Below are positions 21,751 to 33,352 of a stretch of DNA of 64,000 nt, in pieces. The position numbers and the translations under genes were made by a program. The stretch is from Apiotrichum sp. Y4204. Its lineage: Eukaryota; Basidiomycota; Tremellomycetes; Trichosporonales; Trichosporonaceae. The stretch covers positions 1 to 64,000 of the forward strand of contig JAMYHL010000041.1 in assembly GCA_025531455.1 (NCBI GenBank), written 5' to 3'. Positions within the stretch are counted from its first letter, which is position 1; each line of letters begins with the position of its first letter. The notes below the pieces were generated by a model. The model ran no database searches. It saw only the letters and a program-made list of their open reading frames with translations, and was not told the DNA's origin.

Positions 21751-24700
21751 GATGGCGGATCAAGAGGACGTGAGAAAAGAATGTGAGGACGGTAGGCGAA
21801 AGGGTTTGACTTGAACGAGTGTGTTAAGTATTGAGTGCTACCAGAGCAAACTCAATGACAAGGTCTAGACAGGACGTTGAGTGAGGTGAGAGGAATGAGA
21901 GATGAAAGATAAAGGATGAGAGGTGAGGGATAAAGAGGAGACAAGAAGGAATCAGTCGAAAGAACAGAACGACCCACACATCCGTCAGGCCGCGTCAGGG
22001 ATTTCAGAGCATATTTACACTGAACTAGTTGGGCCAGGTGTGTGCACCACCGAAGCAGGGAACGGTTAATCTTGGCTCTGGATCCATGGATCCTGAGAGC
22101 CGGAGGAGTGCGACATGCGACTATGTGTGCCCTATGCACCGCGTGTGTGTGTGTGTGTTGCGTGTTGCGCGCAGGGCTGGGGGTTGTGTGGATCGTGACA
22201 CAGTAAGCACAATCGAGTACCAAGCACCAGTTTGCATGTCCCGAATCGAATCAAAGGAAGGGCTGTGTCGGTATGATGGACGATGGCCTCTGGCCCTTGG
22301 CCTTTGGCCGCTGATGAAGATGCAGAGAGAGAGATGCGGAAGAAGCACCTCTGCTCGGCATATCATCAGCTTGCGGCTCGTGCAACAGAAAGCGCAGGGT
22401 GCAAGATGCAAGGTGCAGAGGGTTCTGACAAGGGGCATATCCCTGGGTGACGGCCGGACGGCCTGAGGGGCTTGAAAGGAAGGTTCTTTGAGTCTTCGGA
22501 ACGAACACGTAAGAGTGTAAGAGGTAAAAAGGGCACGACGCGCTGTACGCGCTGTGAATCGCGATCGACGCGCGACTGGAGAGCAAGATTAGGACGAGGC
22601 ACAAGGCCCCAGGCCCTGACGCCAATTTAGACCTCTGCTCTGACCCAAAGGCCCCAAGGCCAAAGGCCCAACCAAGGCAGCTTCCTCAGGGTGCAAGGCG
22701 AAACATCGGGGCTTCAGAACCCCGGTTCCCGCCCAGGGCCCCCACTGTCCTGGGCGTCCTGGTTAGCTACTACTGTGGCTACAGTACTTGATTCCTAGAG
22801 CACAGACTCCCATTAGGCCATTAGTCTGACCTGCACTCCTGGCAGAATTACACTTACCCCATCTTGATCCTTTCGCTTTCTCAATTGCTCGCCTACTCGC
22901 GCAACGCGACTGTTCGACAGGAGATGCAGGGCCAGTCCATGCCGTCCAACTATGATCCACCCTTGTCCCCCTTGTGTTTTGGGCCACGGTCTCCTTTGCA
23001 CTCTTGTGGGTACCGTCTTTGTCCACGTCCTCTGGTACAGTGACATTCTGGTGTCTGACCCCTCTCCCCCTATGTTGAGGCCTTCAGACGATGCCCGAGG
23101 TTTGACAGTCTCTTTTCTTTTTCAGGGTGATGGCAAGCTGGAGCTCGGGAGCTCTCTTGTCTACTATTCGTCTCCAGAAACTGGGGTGTGCGAGGCACAC
23201 ACATTCACGTACCTTTTATTAGAACTGCATTCCTCGGCATTTGAGGAACAACAGCACGAGTTGTGGGCAGCCTCAAGGTCTCAAGACGTCCTTTCGTGGC
23301 CAAAAATCGGAGCGGAGGAATGTACCAACGTTGCCACGTTGAGCTCCTTTGCTCTTTTGCTCTTCGGGAGCGGCCGGGGGCGCACCCACCACAAGGCCAC
23401 CTGCGCACCTGCCCATGCTGCCCACCTGTGTCCGCAGAAGGTCTTGGATCTTGAACACTACTGCTTCAACATCGACAAACACCTCGAAAGACCCCGAACT
23501 GACCGAACCCTTATCGCCCGTCTGTGTCTTTACCCTGAGACCGGGCCGCTGCGGGGTCCTTTGGCCCTCACGGGCCGAACCGGCGGATGTCTCAAACAGC
23601 GATCGCAAATGACCGCCCTCCGTGGCTGATGGATTGCAGGGTGCATCTCCCATCAGTTGCGCGAACAAACCAAACAAACGGAACGCACAGTGTCTGAAGA
23701 GGGCAGTTGGATGACTATCACCAGAACACTTTCTATGAACGGCGGACTTTGGCTGAAGGTAATGAGCTCAACTTATATACATCACGCACGCGCGGTGGTC
23801 TTGTGGACCGCGAACTCAAGATACCAGCAAGATCCGACCGGTCCGAGACACTTTGACACTGTGTGTCACAAGACTGAATGCCATTCGTTAATTTCCTAAT
23901 GCAGTATGATGACAGGACTAGCGTAGCTGTTGAACTGTCTTTAGACATTGGTGTTGACTGACGCATTACGATGGTAGGATCCACGGAGAACGACGATCGT
24001 GAACCAGAGGTCGTGAGCGTAGCCTCAATATCAAATGTTGTTCCAGAGTTTCCAGTGGGCACGTTCCAATGGTTCCAGTCGAAGTCGACGGACGTCGATG
24101 TCGCCATCAAAGATTGTGCTCCCTTCTGACTGCCAGTCGGCGTACATACATATGTACACAACCTGCTACGCCCGTGAGATCTTGGTGCCATGCGCCTTTC
24201 CATCCCACTCCACTGGGTCGGACACAAAGGGAATCTGAGTGGAATGTCATGTGTGGGTTCGGTCGAGCGTCCTTGTAAGGGCGGAAATAGTCGCGGTTGT
24301 CTCCGTCGCTACGAACGAAGTGGCAAGAACGACTGTGCACGGTGGATGGCACCTGCGGCCTATAGAGCGGTGGAGTTTACGATTACAGTTTCCGCAGTTA
24401 TGAACTGTACACAACACATGGGTACGGCGGCCGACTGTCGCACTGGTCGTTAAGAAGACTTGTAGACAATGGAGCTGGGACAGCCCAAGCCGTATGAAGT
24501 GGCGAGCGACCGAAGCTTGGTCCTCTCTCAGTAGCATTCCGCCACTGTCAGCCGAGAAGGGGGCTTCCAGGCGCTCAAGCCCGCTCACTCGTCGAGAGCA
24601 CGCTGATCCACAACGCACTGCCCACAACCCTCCCTGCGTAATGGGGACAGACTCGATCGCATCTCAATCTGGATTATCAAAGATCTGCGCAATTTGTGTG

Positions 24701-25504
24701 CTTATCGCGGGCCGCCATGACTGGATAGCCGGGACAAGATGGGCTGTACACTTTGTCCCAGACCCCAGAGCTTAGCTGCCTAGCGCTGTCTCCATGTCGC
24801 CAAATTGCCGCGGGCCACAGGGTGCGATGGCTCCGACAGAGGCGGGCAAGGATAACAAGCCTATTTGATGTTGGTGGGCGGAATCTGGCGGAACAGATAA
24901 CCTGCGCTGGTTACGTCGCTGCCACACAAGGAAGCCGCGTAGATATTGATGGCCGTGGGATTGTTCTCAGGCTGCAACGTCAGTCAGACGGCACCAAAGG
25001 TATGGTAACACCTTTGCAAAGCCCCCGAAACCTACAGATGGACGACAGGCCAGAAGAGTGATCCGCACTCCTTGCGCTTGTGCAAATAACCCTCACTCCA
25101 TATCATGGAGGCAGTGGCGGCTCTCCATATCATGGACCCAATCAAGATCACATTGAGAGACGACGAGAAGCGCCCAATGATCAGTCTACACGTCAGTAGC
25201 TCGAAACACTTATCAAAGTCCGACACTGCGGCATCTCGGCAGGGCGGAGCACGGTCAGCAGTTCCTCATCCCTGCTCGATTGGCCCGATCCGCACCATCA
25301 AAGCTGGTCAGTCACTGCCAATCAGATATCCATCAAAACACTTTGATCCGCATATCTGGCTCGGGGGCTCCCGACGGCCGTGGCTCACTAGAGCTATAAA
25401 GTTCAATGGTCCAGGAAATAGGGCAACATTAGACACCCCGTCCTTTCCACAACCTAGCGCCATACACATCAGCTCCGAACACGACAGTCCTCGTTTCCGT
25501 CTCC
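21751..25504. other. long intergenic region, no supported gene
   Basis: Nearly 3.8 kb without a gene I can defend. It contains a TG microsatellite near 22142-22162 and low-complexity GGCC/AAGG blocks around 22285-22315 and 22645-22680 whose short cores are mutually complementary. A 225-codon frame lies at 22952-23629 (+). Its opposite strand is also open and protein-like (23273-23677), so I can assign neither. A TATAAAG lies at 25395, before the next gene. Confidence 0.45.
25395..25401 (+). promoter_or_regulatory. possible TATA box
   Basis: TATAAAG sits 110 bp upstream of the ATG at 25505 of the seven-exon gene, which supports that start. Confidence 0.35.
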
Positions 25505-26279
25505 ATGATGGCAGCGCATGCGCAGTTTTCTGGGTACGCAGGGGCCTCATCTCATGTGACGCAAGTTACGTACCGCCCAACGTTTGAGCCGTTCACCACC
25601 GATCGTGAGTCGCGTCACAAGCACATAACAGCCGTGTCTTCCACTTACTTTAGAGTACATGTACCCAGATGAGGAGACCTGGTCACTCTCCGACCTTGAA
25701 CAGTTCCAAGTAGACAATCTTATCTTCGATGTGAGTGGTCTCGGCAAGGGTCGGATGGCCAAAGTAATCGGAAGGCTCAAGTCGTGTTGATATAGTTGAC
25801 AGTCGTAGGATATCAAGATCGCCGAAAGCATGTGAGACTCGCGGTTCGTATATGCTGACGGGAGGCTGCACACGAGTCACAGCCCGTCCACGGTCCACTT
25901 TTGGTTTATGGAATTCCTACCTCGAATCGTGTATGTGAGTGGGTGGTTGGAGCTGGAGAGGTACGCGGAGGGTTGACGATAACAGGAGTGGTGTTTTTGG
26001 TTCGATCGGTACGTCAATCGTGTGTCCTGCTCTGATCGCAAGGTCTGTCACGTCAGAGGAGGTTGACGGCCGTATGGGGTCCTTGTTGAGCAACATGCTC
26101 TATCGCTTCCACTACGACATTGTCGATGAAGGCAGCGGGCAGCGATACAGTGTATGGGACCTCCTAGAAAGCGTGCGGGCCGTTCGTGATGTGAGTGTGT
26201 CGTCCTCTTGATTTGATTTGACGACCAGAGACTTTATCCCCAGTCACGGGGCATGCGGTGGGAGGATGAGTGGCCATAG
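25505..26279 (+). CDS. uncharacterised 159-aa protein, seven exons
   Basis: I assembled this gene from splice sites: exons 25505-25604, 25654-25730, 25796-25843, 25883-25930, 25986-26008, 26043-26190, 26244-26279. Lengths 100, 77, 48, 48, 23, 148 and 36 total 480 nt, in frame throughout, ending at TAG. Donors are GTGAGT, GTGAGT, GTTCGT, GTATGT, GTACGT and GTGAGT. The protein begins MMAAHAQFSGYAGASS and ends SRGMRWEDEWP. Protein-like pieces include YMYPDEETWSLSDLEQFQV, PVHGPLLVYGIPTSNR and MGSLLSNMLYRFHYDIVDE. It is acidic, has no signal peptide or membrane helix, and I recognise no family. The GTTCGT donor is also used in RPN13 here. It may be restricted to related yeasts. Confidence 0.6.
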
Positions 26280-26500
26280 ACGTGTTCTGAGAAGGTGGGG
26301 CCATGCCCAGAGTCGATGCAGTTCATCAGGCTGGTCGTCTGGATGGGGAATGGGTGGATGCATGTTACTTGCAATGTTGCCGTCTATTACAGTTGTCGCA
26401 CCGTAGGTTGTACCAGGGGTCCGCGGTCCACTTTCGAATTCAGCCCGCGTTGACAGAACGTCATCGACCTCCACTCATCTTCCTACAATCGTCCATCACC

Positions 26501-27910
26501 ATGTCCCCCCGTGAGGCATCAAGATCGAGATCACCCAGAAAAAGTGGAGGCGACAAGCAGTCTGGGCGGACGGAGGAGAGGGACAGGGGTGCGCGCGAGA
26601 GAAAGCGCGAGAGGAGCCGCGAGCGCCAGCGCGATCGAGACCGTGAGCGTGACCGCAAGAGCGTTGATCGCGAGAGGGACCACAACCGTGAGCGACGACA
26701 TCGTGATGATAGGAAGCGTAGGGAGAGGGACCGAGATGACCGGGATGAGCGCCGAGAGCGGGACCGCGACCGCGACCGTGGGCGGGAGAACCCTCCAAAC
26801 TATGACCGCGAGCGACGCACACGCTACCGTGATGATCAGCGCCGCCGGCGGTCCCCCTCTTCGTCATCTGATGAGAGTCTTCTGGACATCGCAGCGTTGG
26901 GTGTCGAGCCCATTACGAACGAGGATTTCTTGTAGGTAGCATATACTTTTCCGCTGACATTTCCAGCATGAAGGCCGCAGAGTTCCGGTACTACCTCAAG
27001 GCCGAGCGGGGCAAGTACCTCGACGAGTTGACGTCCGACACGGCGCACAAGTATTTTCGCCGGTTCGTACGCCGCTGGAACGACGGGGCCCTCCCCCGTG
27101 ACTGCTACCTTCCCCGCTCTGCCCGAGCTAGCGACAATACCAGGCAGTGAGTCTGCAGAAGTTGACTGGACTGACACGCCCAGCAAATGGCATTTCGCCG
27201 AGCACCGGTCACGCATGAACTCTGACGAGCTGGCGAACGTGCGGCACGACGTAGACCGACTGACACACTCGACGCGGAGGCCGCCCCCTGAGAGTCTTGT
27301 GCCAAGTCGCAATGAGAGCGACGCCGAGATACATGTCCCGTCCCGTTCGCCCACGCCTGGACCGCGGCCCACAGATGGGGATCACGACATGGATGTCGGC
27401 CCCTCTCTTCCCACACAGGCTGAGCGGCAGTTGGCCCGGGAACTCGCAGACGAAGCGCAGCGCAGCGAGAGAGCTGCCGCACGTCGGGCAGAACGACGCA
27501 CAGCTCTTGAGCGTGCGGAAGAGATTGTGCCCCGTGCGGTGGGGAAGGAAGGCAAGATGGCGGAGAAACGGGCGCAGAATGAAGAGAACAAGAAGTTCCG
27601 CGAAAAGGACACTGAGGTTGAGCTTGACGAAGGCACACTCATGGGGGACAGTAATCCTTTCCAGGCAGCGTGAGTCACCATTGCCTACAGAGACGTTATA
27701 TCCTGACAACAGGCTCCGGGCGAGGGATGCGGCAGCGGCGCGGCGAGCAGAGAAAAAGGCGGAACAACAGGCAGAAATGCGCAGCGCGCTCGAGGAGAGG
27801 ATGAGTGAACGCAGAGAAAAGGAGGTTGCAACGATGGAAATGTATGAAGGTGACATTGACGTTGCGCTGACAGCAGGTTCAAGGCTCTTGCCAAGCAACG
27901 ATTTGGGTAG
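26501..27910 (+). CDS. RS/RD-rich nuclear protein with SCI1/NKAPD1-like domain
   Basis: Probably a nuclear RNA-processing or chromatin-associated protein. The first ~120 residues from MSPREASRSRSPRKSG are dense in RS, RE and RD dipeptides, typical of splicing-related proteins. A conserved block follows, spanning intron 1: MKAAEFRYYLKAERGKYL, then RRFVRRWNDGALPRD. It resembles the domain of plant style cell-cycle inhibitor 1 and animal NKAPD1-type proteins. A coiled-coil, Glu/Arg/Ala-rich region and a conserved tail (LMGDSNPFQAALRARD, then TMEMFKALAKQRFG) complete it. Introns are near 26933-26966, 27148-27182, 27671-27712 and 27842-27877. The stop is TAG at 27908-27910. The family assignment is from memory of the motif and moderate in strength; the role is inference. 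Confidence 0.75.
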
Positions 27911-28171
27911 ATAAACACTTGAATCTGAATGCACCATGCTTCCCTCTCATTGCTGTACGCCACTGGCCACCGGGCGCGTGCACCGCAAATATGGCCCAGG
28001 ATTGAAACCCCTTGATAGCCCGTGAAGCTGTTCCACACCACCTTGTCGTTTGCCTGGCTATCCGCTCTGCAACACCGCGAGCAGTACATCATGACTCTCT
28101 ACTCCCTCGAGAGTGTGCCATCCATCTCCTGCATAGTACAAACACCACAACCCTGTTCCAAGCATGGATGC

Positions 28172-29037
28172 TTAGATAGTGGTCTCGTAGGGGCGGGCGG
28201 TGAGGGTCTGGGGGGTGTTGTTCTTGACGGAGACGGTGCGGGCCTCACGGGGCTGAGCGGGAAGACGCTTAAGAACAACAGTCTCGCCCTTCTCCTTGGC
28301 CTCGTGCTTCTTAACGGCGTTCGACTTGACGCGGTCGAGGAACTCCTGGCGGCACTTCGAGTGACGGACGTGCTCGATGCGGATGTTGACACGCTTCTCG
28401 AGGTAGCGGCCGTTGACGACCTTGTAGCAGATCACACCGACGGCACGGGGGGTGACGTTGTAGACAATGCCGGTCTTGCCGTGGTAGACTGTAGGTGAGT
28501 AAACGCGGGTGTCGAGCCGGAGCTGAAAAGCCAGCTTGATCCAAAGGCTGATTGATACGCACACTTGTGGGGCATACCCTTCTGCTCCGACGAGTTGGCA
28601 ACCATGTCAACAATGTCGCCGATCTTGAAGACGCGGAGGTAGGTCGAGATGTTCGCGGCACCGTGCTCTGAAATTCCGTCAGCACAACGTCCGTCGTCCC
28701 AAAACCACGGGCCGATAGGGGACGGGCTGGGCCTCGACAACAATACGCATTCGTCTCAACGACATGCTCTGCGTCTGGACTGGGCGGCTAACGTCTAGGC
28801 GGCTGCTGCGTACAGGGCAGGTGTTTCCCCGCAGACACTGCCGATTCTCGCCGCCACAATGTCACAATCGCCTCCCAGGTCGTTTCCCATCCCCTGTCTC
28901 CGTTTCTCCACCTCCCTGCGACGCGCTTTTCGATACGTACGGCGGAACGACCGCTTGAACAGATGACGGGTACGGGCGCGCGCGCCGAAGGCTGAAGGCT
29001 TATTTCAGCTCTGGACTCCGTTGTGGAAGCCTACCAT
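28172..29037 (-). CDS. RPL21: 60S ribosomal protein L21 (eL21)
   Basis: A structural protein of the large ribosomal subunit. Four exons on the minus strand: 29035-29037 (the ATG alone), 28941-28998, 28563-28667 and 28172-28488, totalling 483 nt and 160 residues, the length of yeast eL21. The spliced N-terminus is MPSAFGARARTRHLFKRSFR, then QHGAANISTYLRVFKIGDIV, MPHKFYHGKTG crossing intron 3, VYNVTPRAVGVI, KRVNIRIEHVRHSKCRQEF and a C-terminal RPYETTI. Every segment matches the family. The first intron (36 bp) directly follows the start codon, a pattern known for ribosomal protein genes. Intron 2 is 273 bp, long for this genome. The expected exon order is complete. Confidence 0.94.
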
Positions 29038-29561
29038 GTTGACTGATGCTTTTTTGAAGGATGAGGAACGATCAAAGACGAAGAAAAGGGTGAAAAACTG
29101 GAGTGGTAGCCAGCGCCAAACGCTGGTCAGGGGGGGTGGTGGATGATTTGGGATATTTTGCCACACAGGTAATGCCGAAACGCCGTCCTGCGCTCATTTT
29201 TCAGACGCACCTGCATTCACATGCAGCTGATGCAGATTGTACAGAATTTATAAATTGTGCCTCCCTTCTTCCCTTATTACAAACCTACCGTGAGTTAACC
29301 TCTGCGGTACTTTTATTTTACTGTGCCATTACAATCTGAAAGAGTATTATATGAAAGCTGAAGGCATGCCCTGTGCCGTGAGCAGCAGTTTCTCGTCGTT
29401 GTGGACGGATAGACGCTGACCACGGATGGACGGTCCTCCCTCCTCAAGCTCTCGAGGCAGACCTCGGTACCTCGAGGGATCCTGGGAGAGGGAGAAATGC
29501 GCAAGACTTGGAAGATCGCGCGCGATATTGCGCAAGAGATTGAGGAACAGCCCGCATTTTG
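29038..29561. other. RPL21 promoter side, uncertain coding
   Basis: Upstream of RPL21 and of the gene at 29562. From 29347 to 29694 the minus strand has an open, protein-like frame (MSNLSAIRVVVSKGAWYAGK...) that overlaps the first exon of the plus-strand gene. I could not link it to further exons, so it is not called as a gene. Confidence 0.35.
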
Positions 29562-30460
29562 ATGACAGTCGGAGCTCGTCATCAATGGTCAAACTCAGAA
29601 CTGTTGCCAGCTTGCCAGCATACCAGGCTCCTTTGCTCACCACGACGCGGATTGCACTCAAGTTGCTCATGCCAATCTGCCGACACCGTTCATGCTAGTA
29701 GCGCGGCTAACGAGGTAGCTGCGAGCTGCTCATATGTTCATCTTCTCGTATCTCGCGCTCATCAACGGCTCAACGGATCAACGGAGGATGCAGGGGATGA
29801 GGCATTGTTGTTGGAAATAGTAATCCGACAGTTCTAATGGCTGTTATATTCTCTTCTGCTCAACGGTTAAACTCTAACAATTGTAATACAGGAATCAGGT
29901 TACGTAAGTCCACCCTGTTGGATTGTCGAATCAGCCAAGTAGGCCATGTTGCATTAGCACCTGGCTGGGCTTCACTTCGATACTTTATCTCTGCTTCAAG
30001 CCACCACCGAGCACAAAGCTCAGGTTGTCGTCCTGGGAGATGCGGATTTTGAAATAGATGAGCCACCATGGCAATTGACGGTCGTGGTGAAGCCATTTCG
30101 TCAATGTGTCCCCGGATCCCCAGTGATATACACTACACCCGGTCTGCATCGGCAAGGAGAAGTGACGTGGCGCCGACGGTAAGATGTACGGCGTGCAGTT
30201 GCTTGTCTTCCATCTTGTCCGCCCGATGGTGGAGGCCGGGTCTTGTCATATCAGCAAGAGGGGCCAACCAGCTCACCACGTACCTCCTTTATCGCAGGTA
30301 CTCGCTTCCCCCATCGTCCGGATTCAAGTATGTGGAGGATCGGGCCCCTGGGCCAAGTGATGATCGTCTTGAGGCCGCCCAGGGAAGGGTAGAGACGGCC
30401 GGGCTAAGCTCGAGGATGGACCAACCAACGAGCCAGGAAGGCGCAAGTGCGGCTAGGTGA
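29562..30460 (+). CDS. uncharacterised protein, four exons incl. 12-nt exon
   Basis: Assembled from splice sites: exons 29562-29819, 29892-29903, 29958-30178 and 30259-30460, total 693 nt, 230 residues, frame kept throughout, TGA at 30458-30460. The donors are GTAATC, GTAAGT and GTAAGA; a CTAAC branch site precedes the 12-nt exon (GAATCAGGTTAC). The best-supported part spans exons 1 to 4: AGDEALLLEI, ESGY, HLAGLHFDTLSLLQATTEHK, AQVVVLGDADFEIDEPPWQL, VVVKPFRQCVPGSPVIYTT and GANQLTTYLLYRRYS. The first ~60 residues are less certain because the minus strand is also open there. No signal peptide or known domain. Function unknown. Confidence 0.45.
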
Positions 30461-32264
30461 CTACTGTTCTTTCCTCATGACGCTCAACACCCGCGGGTTT
30501 CGATTTCACCGCATGCCTGTTTGCACGTCGTCACGCTGCATTTCCATTTCACTCCAGTGCATTCATCGATCAATCCACGTTGTCCACATCGAAGCGACGT
30601 GGCGCGTGGGGCAATGGACGGTACTGCGAAGGCCATCTTATCGGCCTTGACAGAGTTTGTAAATTACAATGCAATGTGGCAGTGCCACGCACAACCGCAC
30701 CCCTGCTCAGCATTGAGGGGGGCGAGCAAATGTATATATAACAAAACCCAACGGAGCGAGCGACAGCGAGCTATGCTGCGAGCAATATAACGGAAACCAG
30801 AGGAGTGAGTGACACAACGCCCAGAGGGGAGAGGTGTGAGCGAGCGACAGCAGGCGATATGCTGGGAGTGAAATAAACTGTCACGTATGCAGTGGGCTTT
30901 TTTCCCCTCTTCCACCATGGTGAAGCAATGCATAGAGCTGGAAATTTATGGGCCGACTGCTTTGCTTTATCCTGAATAGGCTATACCTACCTGTGAGGCA
31001 AGATACGATGCAGCTTGATTGGGGTACTGCAGTAGGAATCGGGGCCCCGCATGGCCTGGGCGACTGTAAGTCGCCGACCTCACCTTACAGGCGCTCTCCG
31101 TCCTTGCCGTTTTAACGCAGACCGCACAGGACACACAACCAGCACCAAGGAAGCAGCTCGGCCCCCATGTTCCACATTGACAGAACAACAGGTACTGTTG
31201 GCTAAGTCTTGTCAGTACCCGTCCTCGGTCATGTCGGTGACAGAAGTCATTTCGACACGGTATTTCGGTTTGGAATAGTTCGCCGTCGACATAGCTGCGC
31301 GTGCCCCGTGTCAGCTTGCAGATTGCATGGTGATTGTGACGTCGGTCACCTGAGGGAACTTCATCACCACACCGCTAGAGGAGGCACCGAAGGACGCATT
31401 CCCGTGGCAGTTCTTTGTAGCGCACGTCAGTATTCGATGTCAGATGTGCAGAATGCGCTGCGCGGAATCGGCTGGGTCACCACTGTCTGCTGGTGCTGCT
31501 GATAACGATCACGGAGTCTGCGTCGGCGTCGTCGGACTATGTGGATAACGAGTCCGGAAGAGATGAAATTGACGGTCAAGGTGCATCAGCTCGCTGAGTC
31601 TCTTACTGTACAGGCCTTGAGATCCGGACGGCCTGCTAGAGACCAAGTCTAAACGCCGACGGTCCATCGGCGTTTGCAGCAGGTCCCTCCACATGCCGGA
31701 TTGCGGAAGCAAAATTTTGAGACGTTGGCTCTGATTGTCTTGAGAAGTGCCACATACGATGCAATGAGGTTGCGATAACGCCGACAACATTTCCGGCCAT
31801 GCATACCACCCAGGACAACTCTCCTCAACTTTACATGGCCACGGACTTCTGTCCCAGAGCGGGACCAGTTGGTTGGTTACTGGGCTGGCGGCTGTCCTGG
31901 CTGGCAGTGTGCTGTGTGGTGCTGCTGGCTAGGCTCGGTGCTGGATGCCAGTCGTCGGACAGGCTGCAAGGCATTGATTGTGCAAGGCTGGCCACACCTC
32001 TTTCGTCTTCCACACAGCAAGCCGTGAGTGGTCCGCGACAGCGACGACGAGCATAGTGCTGACATTGGCCCCTTCGACGACGACAACCCCGCGTTCCCGA
32101 AATCGTTTATCCCGTCTTCCGTCGCGTTCCACAAACCCCGACCAAAAAAAAATCGACGCCGTTCTACTCTGCGTGCCCTCCCTCATTCCCCCATTCCTTT
32201 CGACAACTCCACGAACGCAACTTGTCATTTCTCGTCTCTCTCGAATTCTTAATCGCCCAGCAAA
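30461..32264. other. intergenic region upstream of RPS9
   Basis: About 1.8 kb. It contains the degenerate repeat at 30751-30878 and, near RPS9, a C/T-rich leader with an A tract (32147-32154). Short protein-like pieces occur around 31051-31175 and 31400-31630 with plausible donors, but they do not join into a frame. A frame at 31509-31790 (-) is open from an ATG without family resemblance. I call no gene. Confidence 0.4.
30751..30878 (+). repeat. degenerate tandem repeat, ~42-bp unit
   Basis: Two well-matched copies (about 30754-30791 and 30836-30878) share GAGCGAGCGACAGC followed by TATGCTG and GAG..AATA, and a weaker middle copy begins near 30801 (GAGTGAGTGACA). Not within a recognised gene. 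Confidence 0.5.
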
Positions 32265-33128
32265 ATGACCGCCGCCCCTAGGAAGCAGTCGAAGACCTAC
32301 AAGGTCCCCAAGCGCCCTTACGAGGCTGCCCGTCTCGACGCCGAGCTCAAGGTGAGCAGCAAGCAGAACGCGAGGGAGGATGGAGACAGGCGGCGCGGAG
32401 ACGGCATCTCAGGCGTGGAACGATACGCGTCCGCCTTCGTGGTCGATCTATTGCCTCACGGAGATGGTGACTTCAGCGAACCAGGCAGTTTGGAGGCGGG
32501 TTGGCGCAGTTGTTCTCCTGCCCCAAGTCGTCACCCCATCCTCCCCTTGCGCTCTGAGGCTTGCCGTTGAACTCGACTAACATCTCACAGCTCGCCGGCG
32601 AGTACGGTCTCCGCAACAAGCGTGAGATCTGGCGCATTCAGCTTACCCTCTCGAAGGTGAGATTTCCGAAAGGAGATATCTCCAAGGCACCCCTAACCCC
32701 AGATCCGTCGTGCTGCCCGTGAGCTCCTCAAGCTCGACGACAAGGACCCCAAGCGTCTCTTCGAGGGTAACGCCCTTATCCGCCGTCTTGTTCGCATCGG
32801 TGTGCTCGACGACTCGCGCATGCGTCTCGACTACGTCCTTGCCCTCAAGACCGAGGACTTCCTTGAGCGCCGTCTCCAGACCCAGGTCTTCAAGCTTGGC
32901 CTCGCCAAGTCGGTTCACCACGCTCGTGTCCTCATCCGCCAGCGCCACATCCGCGTTGGCAAGCAGGTCGTCAACGTCCCCTCGTTCGTCGTCCGTCTCG
33001 ACTCGCAGAAGCACATCGACTACTCGCTCAAGTCGCCCTACGGTGGTGGCCGTGCTGGTCGCGTTAAGAGGAAGCGCGCGGCTGCCGCTGAGGGCGGTGC
33101 CGACGACGCCGAGGAGGACGAGGAGTAA
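32265..33128 (+). CDS. RPS9: 40S ribosomal protein S9 (uS4)
   Basis: A small-subunit ribosomal protein needed for decoding fidelity and early assembly. Three exons: 32265-32351, 32591-32656, 32703-33128, giving 579 nt and 192 residues, as in other eukaryotes. The start [20 protein letters not shown] is conserved. The S4 RNA-binding domain is visible as [20 protein letters not shown] with [20 protein letters not shown] after it. The tail is acidic (DDAEEDEE), as in fungal uS4. Intron 1 is 239 bp, long for this window. The gene is convergent with TERT, whose stop lies 225 bp away. Confidence 0.96.
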
Positions 33129-33352
33129 GCATCGCTTAGCCCAAAATCGCTGCTTTCCTTAGTGGTCTCTTTGTACATTGCGGTGGTAGCAATATGCATT
33201 GCTGCCGGACACGCGTTGGGGAGGGCGCAAGCAGCTGCGAGAACTGAGCACCAGGACTTCACCGATAACACCCTCCGCCGTCGTTGCTCTGCTGGCACAG
33301 CCACACGCGACATGAGACTGACATACAAAGCTATTGACATGAAGTACAACAA

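Noticed and set aside
29347..29694. Minus-strand frame resembling coding sequence
   Set aside because: It overlaps exon 1 of the better-supported plus-strand gene and its upstream exons could not be found in sensible sequence.
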